Assembly: GCF_900187995.1 (NCBI RefSeq)
Contig: NZ_FZNZ01000001.1
Coordinates: 1-64,000, forward strand
Origin: Prevotella jejuni
GTDB taxonomy: Bacteria > Bacteroidota > Bacteroidia > Bacteroidales > Bacteroidaceae
DNA length: 64,000 nt
Direction of reading: 5' to 3'
Position 1 is the first letter of the stretch. Each line of letters begins with the position of its first letter. Position numbers and translations under genes: made by a program. The notes under the pieces were generated by a model, which was not told the DNA's origin, did not search any database, and was given only the letters and a program-made list of their open reading frames with translations. Positions 59,831 through 64,000 of this stretch are shown here, in pieces.

Positions 59831-59894
59831 ATACAAGAAGGGCGTTAACAACACGCAAGAAGGGCATGTTCTTCATGCTTGTTAGGCGTCTTTT
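59831..59894 (+). repeat. Dispersed intergenic repeat, copy D
   Basis: ATACAAGAAGGGCGTTAAC is followed by ACGCAAGAAGGGCATGTTC, then CATGCTTGTTAGGCGTC. The core and TGC ends match copies A-C. Confidence 0.8.
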
Positions 59895-59981
59895 AGAAGG
59901 CAATAGGGCATGTTCTGTGATAGAGTTGGGCTGAAAATGTTTTACAGATTATATGGTTTTTACCTCTTATAGAAGCCATTT

Positions 59982-60734
59982 CTATAAGAAGTAATTCTCT
60001 AATTCTTTTATTGTTGTTTCGTTTATCTTATCTATGTCTTTAACGATTGCCCCCTTCTCCATCAGTATTATTCTGTCACTAATGTCCGTTGTGTGGTGGA
60101 GGTTATGGCTGGAAATGAGAATAGAAGCCTGATGTTGTTGTCTATACTTGGACAGTAAGTCCTTTAGTTGGTTCTGACTACTGGGGTCAAGGAAGTTGAA
60201 TGGTTCATCAAGAATTACAAACTTAGGATAGTGAAGTAGGGCAGCAGCAATACCAACCTTCTGTTTGTTGCCTGCAGAAAGCTCCCGAATATAGGTTTTC
60301 CCGTTAAGGATATCTTCACTAAGAAAGGGAGAGAACGACTTTATTCTTTCTTCTAATCTTCCTTCCTCGATGTTATTGACTTTACCAATAAAGGTGAAGA
60401 ACTCTCTTGGCGTAAGGAAATCAATAAGGAAACTCTCATCGAGATAGGCAGAGACATAGTTCTTCCATGACTCTTCAAGATGAGAGACTCTTGTGCTACT
60501 AAGGCTAAGTTTGTCTTCACGCTGATTGTTTGTCTCATCCGAAAGACAGAAGTCAACCTCACCGCCATCGGCTTTTATGAGGTTCAGAATCAGTCGGAAG
60601 AGCGTAGTCTTACCAGCACCATTATTCCCAACAAGTCCAATAATCTCGTTAGAAGGGAAACAAAATTCGGGGATAGACACAGCTGTCTTATCCCCGAAAG
60701 TCTTTATAAGTTTATTAACGAATATCGCGACCAT
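59982..60734 (-). CDS. ABC transporter ATP-binding protein without visible permease
   Basis: The protein has 250 residues from the ATG at 60734. Walker A is GNNGAGKTT (36-44), the signature is [10 protein letters not shown], and Walker B is [13 protein letters not shown]. It resembles the drug/gliding-type ABC-2 ATPases of Bacteroidetes, whose permease is usually a separate gene. The ATG overlaps the end of secA by about 20 bp, so it is translated from the secA message. No permease lies within the 900 bp downstream. A frame starting at 60803 would add residues out of secA and is not expected. Confidence 0.85.
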   Translation of the reverse strand: MVAIFVNKLIKTFGDKTAVSIPEFCFPSNEIIGLVGNNGAGKTTLFRLILNLIKADGGEVDFCLSDETNNQREDKLSLSSTRVSHLEESWKNYVSAYLDESFLIDFLTPREFFTFIGKVNNIEEGRLEERIKSFSPFLSEDILNGKTYIRELSAGNKQKVGIAAALLHYPKFVILDEPFNFLDPSSQNQLKDLLSKYRQQHQASILISSHNLHHTTDISDRIILMEKGAIVKDIDKINETTIKELENYFL

Positions 60735-63700
60735 GGCAATTCTTGAACTTCTTACCGCTACCACATGGGCATGGGTCATTAGGACGAGGCATCTTATCAG
60801 CACGATATGGCGTGTGGTTCACTTCTTGTGCCCCTTCGCGGGTATCATGCTGAGCTGCAGCAACCTGGTTAGGGTCGTTAAGTTCAACCTTCTCCTCCTT
60901 GTACTGCTGGCTATGTTGCTCTGGAGCAGCTTCCTGAATATCCTCAGCAGGCTGCATCTCAGGTATCTGACCGCGCATAAGAACACTTGCTGTACGGTTG
61001 TTCATATCGTCAATCATGTTGTCCCACAGCTTTACGCTCTCCAGCTTAAAGATGAGTAATGGGTCCTTCTGCTCGTAAGATGCATTCTGAACGGAGTGAC
61101 GTAGGTCGTCTAACTGACGTAGGTTCTCTTTCCAATCATCGTCGATGATATGGAGGAGGATTACCTTCTCAAACTGTTTAACAACCGATTTAGCTTCGCT
61201 CTCGTAAGCTTCTTTCAAGTCGCAAGGAATGTTGTAGACACGTTGTCCATCTGTGATAGGAACCATGATACGCTCGTACATTGCCCCTTGGTTCTCATAC
61301 ACCTCTTTAATAATAGGCCATGCAACAGTCTGGATACGCTCAGTCTTACGTGTGAAGGCGTCCATAGCAGCTTGGAAACTGCGTTCAGCAAGTTCTTCAG
61401 TATGACCTGCAGCAAGCTCCTCTTCGGTGAATGGGCATTCCATTGCAAGTACTTTCAAGAACTCTTCTTTGCATCCTTCGTAGTCATTGCGCTCGATAAT
61501 GCTTACACAACGGTCCCAGATGATATTAGAAATATCCATACCAATACGCTCACCCATCAATGCGTGACGACGCTTCTCATAGATAACCGTACGCTGCTTG
61601 TTCATGACGTCATCGTATTCCAACAGACGCTTACGGATACCGAAGTTGTTTTCTTCAACCTTCTTCTGGGCACGCTCGATACTATTAGATATCATTGAAC
61701 TCTCAATACGCTCACCATCTTCAAAGCCGAGGCGGTCCATTACCTTAGCAATACGCTCTGAACCGAAGAGGCGCATCAGCTTGTCTTCAAGTGAGACATA
61801 GAACACTGATGAACCAGGGTCGCCTTGACGACCAGCACGACCACGCAACTGACGGTCTACACGGCGGCTTTCGTGACGTTCAGTACCAATGATTGCAAGA
61901 CCACCAGCATCCTTAACTTCCTGCGTGAGTTTGATGTCGGTACCACGACCAGCCATGTTAGTTGCGATGGTCACAGCGCCGAGTCCGTCTACAGAACGAC
62001 CAGCCTCAGCTACGATCTGAGCCTCCTTAAGGTGCTGCTTTGCGTTCAATACCTGGTGAGGGATCTTACGCATGTTAAGCATCTTGCTTAAGAGTTCACT
62101 AATCTCAACGGATGTTGTACCCACAAGACATGGGCGACCTTGATTTCTCATAGTCTCAACCTCGTCGATGACAGCCGCATATTTCTCACGTGCAGTCTTA
62201 TAAACACGGTCTTCCATATCCTTACGTTGGATAGGACGGTTCGTAGGTATCTCTACAACATCGAGCTTATAGATATCCCAGAACTCGCCCGCCTCGGTTG
62301 AAGCAGTACCCGTCATACCTGCAAGCTTGTGATACATACGGAAGTAGTTCTGTAAGGTGATGGTAGCAAAAGTCTGTGTTGCAGCCTCCACCTTTACGTG
62401 CTCTTTAGCCTCAACAGCTTGGTGTAAGCCATCGCTCCAACGACGACCTTCCATGATACGACCCGTCTGCTCGTCGACAATCTTAACCTCACCGTTCAAG
62501 ACAACATACTCATCGTCCTTATTGAACATGGTGTAAGCCTTCAGAAGTTGCTGTAAGGTGTGTACACGCTCACTCTGAACACCATAGTGAGCCATCATTG
62601 CATCTTTTCTTTCGATGTATGTCTGCTCATCAATAACGTGGTCATCTTTCTGCTTCTCAAGTGCGGAAAGTTCTGTTGTAATATCTGGTAAGACGAAGAG
62701 CTGATCGTCCTTAACCTGATTAGCCAACCATGCAGTACCCTTATCAGTAAGGTCGCATGAATTCATCTTCTCGTCTGTTACGAAGTAGAGAGGCTCAATA
62801 GCCTTTGGCATTTCACGGTTGTTATTAGCCATGTAATACTCCTCTGTCTTCAGCATACCAGCCTTGATACCTTCTTCAGAGAGGTATTTAATGAGAGCCT
62901 TGTTCTTTGGCAGTGCCTTAAATGAGCGATAGAGGGCAAGGAAACCTTCCTCTTGTAATTTCTGGAAAGTCTCTTTGTTGTTAGCATTCTTCTGTGCTTC
63001 AGCCAACTTATGGCGTGCTTCAGAAAGAAGCTCAGTAGCTTGCTTGCGCTGAACCTCATACAGACTCTGAACCAATGGTTGGAATTCTTCGAACATCTGA
63101 ACGTCACCCTTTGGTACAGGACCACTGATAATAAGTGGTGTACGAGCGTCGTCAATCAGCACAGAGTCGACCTCATCGACGATAGCATAGTTGTGCTGGC
63201 GTTGTACAAGGTCTGCTGGTGACACTGCCATATTGTCACGTAGATAGTCGAAACCGAACTCGTTGTTAGTACCGAAGGTGATATCAGCTTGATAAGCCTT
63301 ACGACGAGCAGGCGAGTTAGGCTGGTGCTTATCGATACAGTCAACTGAAAGACCATTGAACATATAGAGTGGTCCCATCCATTCAGAGTCACGCTTTGCC
63401 AAATAGTCATTGACTGTCACGACGTGAACTCCGTTTCCTGTGAGGGCATTGAGGAATACTGGTAGGGTAGCAACAAGCGTTTTACCCTCACCAGTAGCCA
63501 TCTCAGCAATCTTACCTTGATGTAGAACGGTACCACCAAATATCTGTACATCGTAGTGAACCATCTCCCATTTCAAGTCATTACCACCTGCTGTCCAGTG
63601 ATTATGGTAGATAGCTTTATCGCCATCAATGGTAATAAAGTCCTTTGAAGGGTCGGCTGCCAACTCGCGATCGAAGTCTGTAGCGGTGACAATTGTCTCT

Positions 63701-64000
63701 TCATTCTCTGAGAAACGGCGTGCGGTATCTTTAACAATAGAGAAGGCAACAGGCATAACCTCGTCGAGTGCTTTCTCATAATTGTCCAAAGCCTCTTTAT
63801 CAAGTTTATCTATTTGATTGAAGATAGCCTCACGCTCTTCAAGAGGTGTCGCTTCGATCGTTGCACGAAGTTCTGCTATCTTCTCTCGTTGTTCCTTACC
63901 TGCGTCCTGAACATACTGTTGTATCTCCTTTGTTTTGGCGCGCAATTCATCATTGCTAAGTGCTTTTATCTCTGGATATGCAGCCTTAACCTTGTCAACG
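60715..64000 (-). CDS. secA: Preprotein translocase ATPase SecA (5' end outside window)
   Basis: The frame is open to the right edge, so the first 20-odd residues are missing; 1094 residues are visible. Family motifs are MATGEGKTL (Walker A), [13 protein letters not shown] (Walker B) and [11 protein letters not shown], the [11 protein letters not shown] motif, and the C-terminal zinc-binding end [14 protein letters not shown]. It drives Sec-dependent export. Bacteroidetes SecA are long (about 1100) because of an insertion in the first nucleotide-binding domain, seen here around 280-360. The ABC ATPase gene starts inside its 3' end. Confidence 0.97.
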   Translation of the reverse strand, partial: VDKVKAAYPEIKALSNDELRAKTKEIQQYVQDAGKEQREKIAELRATIEATPLEEREAIFNQIDKLDKEALDNYEKALDEVMPVAFSIVKDTARRFSENEETIVTATDFDRELAADPSKDFITIDGDKAIYHNHWTAGGNDLKWEMVHYDVQIFGGTVLHQGKIAEMATGEGKTLVATLPVFLNALTGNGVHVVTVNDYLAKRDSEWMGPLYMFNGLSVDCIDKHQPNSPARRKAYQADITFGTNNEFGFDYLRDNMAVSPADLVQRQHNYAIVDEVDSVLIDDARTPLIISGPVPKGDVQMFEEFQPLVQSLYEVQRKQATELLSEARHKLAEAQKNANNKETFQKLQEEGFLALYRSFKALPKNKALIKYLSEEGIKAGMLKTEEYYMANNNREMPKAIEPLYFVTDEKMNSCDLTDKGTAWLANQVKDDQLFVLPDITTELSALEKQKDDHVIDEQTYIERKDAMMAHYGVQSERVHTLQQLLKAYTMFNKDDEYVVLNGEVKIVDEQTGRIMEGRRWSDGLHQAVEAKEHVKVEAATQTFATITLQNYFRMYHKLAGMTGTASTEAGEFWDIYKLDVVEIPTNRPIQRKDMEDRVYKTAREKYAAVIDEVETMRNQGRPCLVGTTSVEISELLSKMLNMRKIPHQVLNAKQHLKEAQIVAEAGRSVDGLGAVTIATNMAGRGTDIKLTQEVKDAGGLAIIGTERHESRRVDRQLRGRAGRQGDPGSSVFYVSLEDKLMRLFGSERIAKVMDRLGFEDGERIESSMISNSIERAQKKVEENNFGIRKRLLEYDDVMNKQRTVIYEKRRHALMGERIGMDISNIIWDRCVSIIERNDYEGCKEEFLKVLAMECPFTEEELAAGHTEELAERSFQAAMDAFTRKTERIQTVAWPIIKEVYENQGAMYERIMVPITDGQRVYNIPCDLKEAYESEAKSVVKQFEKVILLHIIDDDWKENLRQLDDLRHSVQNASYEQKDPLLIFKLESVKLWDNMIDDMNNRTASVLMRGQIPEMQPAEDIQEAAPEQHSQQYKEEKVELNDPNQVAAAQHDTREGAQEVNHTPYRADKMPRPNDPCPCGSGKKFKNCHGRDIR

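Larger units (their letters stand above)
59060..59981. other. Long intergenic region upstream of the porin operon
   Basis: Holds the porin -7 box (59094-59101) and repeat copy D (59831-59894). No gene is seen in the rest. It is the longest gap in the window. Confidence 0.65.

Overview
The window looks like a chromosomal piece of a Bacteroidales bacterium, most likely Prevotella or a close relative. The evidence is a SusC/SusD pair with an ECF sigma/FecR regulator, a tandem ExbD operon, many proteins of Bacteroidetes-only families, little Shine-Dalgarno signal, and repeated matches to the Bacteroidetes promoter (-33 TTTG, about 19-20 bp, -7 TAnnTTTG) in front of genes on both strands. No rRNA, tRNA or CRISPR array was seen.

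Layout. 1-500: the 3' end of an IS30-family transposase that has cut an Lrp/AsnC regulator gene, leaving its promoter and first 55 codons. 0.6-3.3 kb (-): ExbB, a membrane protein and two ExbD proteins, the energising motor for TonB-dependent uptake. 3.5-8.1 kb: a lipoprotein, an oxaloacetate decarboxylase/pyruvate carboxylase B-like carboxyltransferase whose C-terminal biotinyl-like domain lacks the biotin lysine, an HD protein, an RluA-type pseudouridine synthase and an unlisted 51-residue membrane protein. 8.4-18.5 kb: a polysaccharide-utilisation-like locus with GH2 beta-galactosidase, FecR, ECF sigma (-), and STN-SusC plus SusD (+). 18.8-21.1 kb: nucleoside phosphorylase and mnmE. 21.2-27.4 kb (-): a complete four-gene jetABCD (Wadjet/MksBEFG-type) SMC anti-plasmid locus.

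27.9-51.5 kb is mostly housekeeping: a lipoprotein, rfbC, an HU/SPOR protein, a zinc-ribbon FHA protein, a DUF1573 protein, aspS, a winged-helix protein with a Lys/Ala-rich tail, a GDP-mannose pyrophosphorylase, an esterase-like secreted protein, a glnS-TPR-dedA-sigma operon, mntH, nth, valS, mazG and rnz. A strong isolated promoter and terminator at 42.1-42.3 kb suggest a small RNA of about 90 nt.

52.3-59.1 kb (-): outer-membrane porin, imelysin lipoprotein, di-heme DUF1111 lipoprotein and a CcsBA-type cytochrome c synthase, read as one envelope system probably serving iron (or other metal) acquisition, with CcsBA able to attach heme to the CxxCH sites of its neighbour. The window closes with an orphan ABC ATPase overlapping the 3' end of secA, which runs off the right edge.

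Two intergenic repeat families stand out: a dispersed element with core AAGAAGGGCG/CGCCCTTCTT in four long intergenic spaces (31.3, 44.0, 51.7, 59.8 kb; the last two bracket the porin-imelysin cluster), and AT-rich hairpin/tandem repeats with ATATTTTT and TTCATGAA cores at 8.1 and 12.7 kb.
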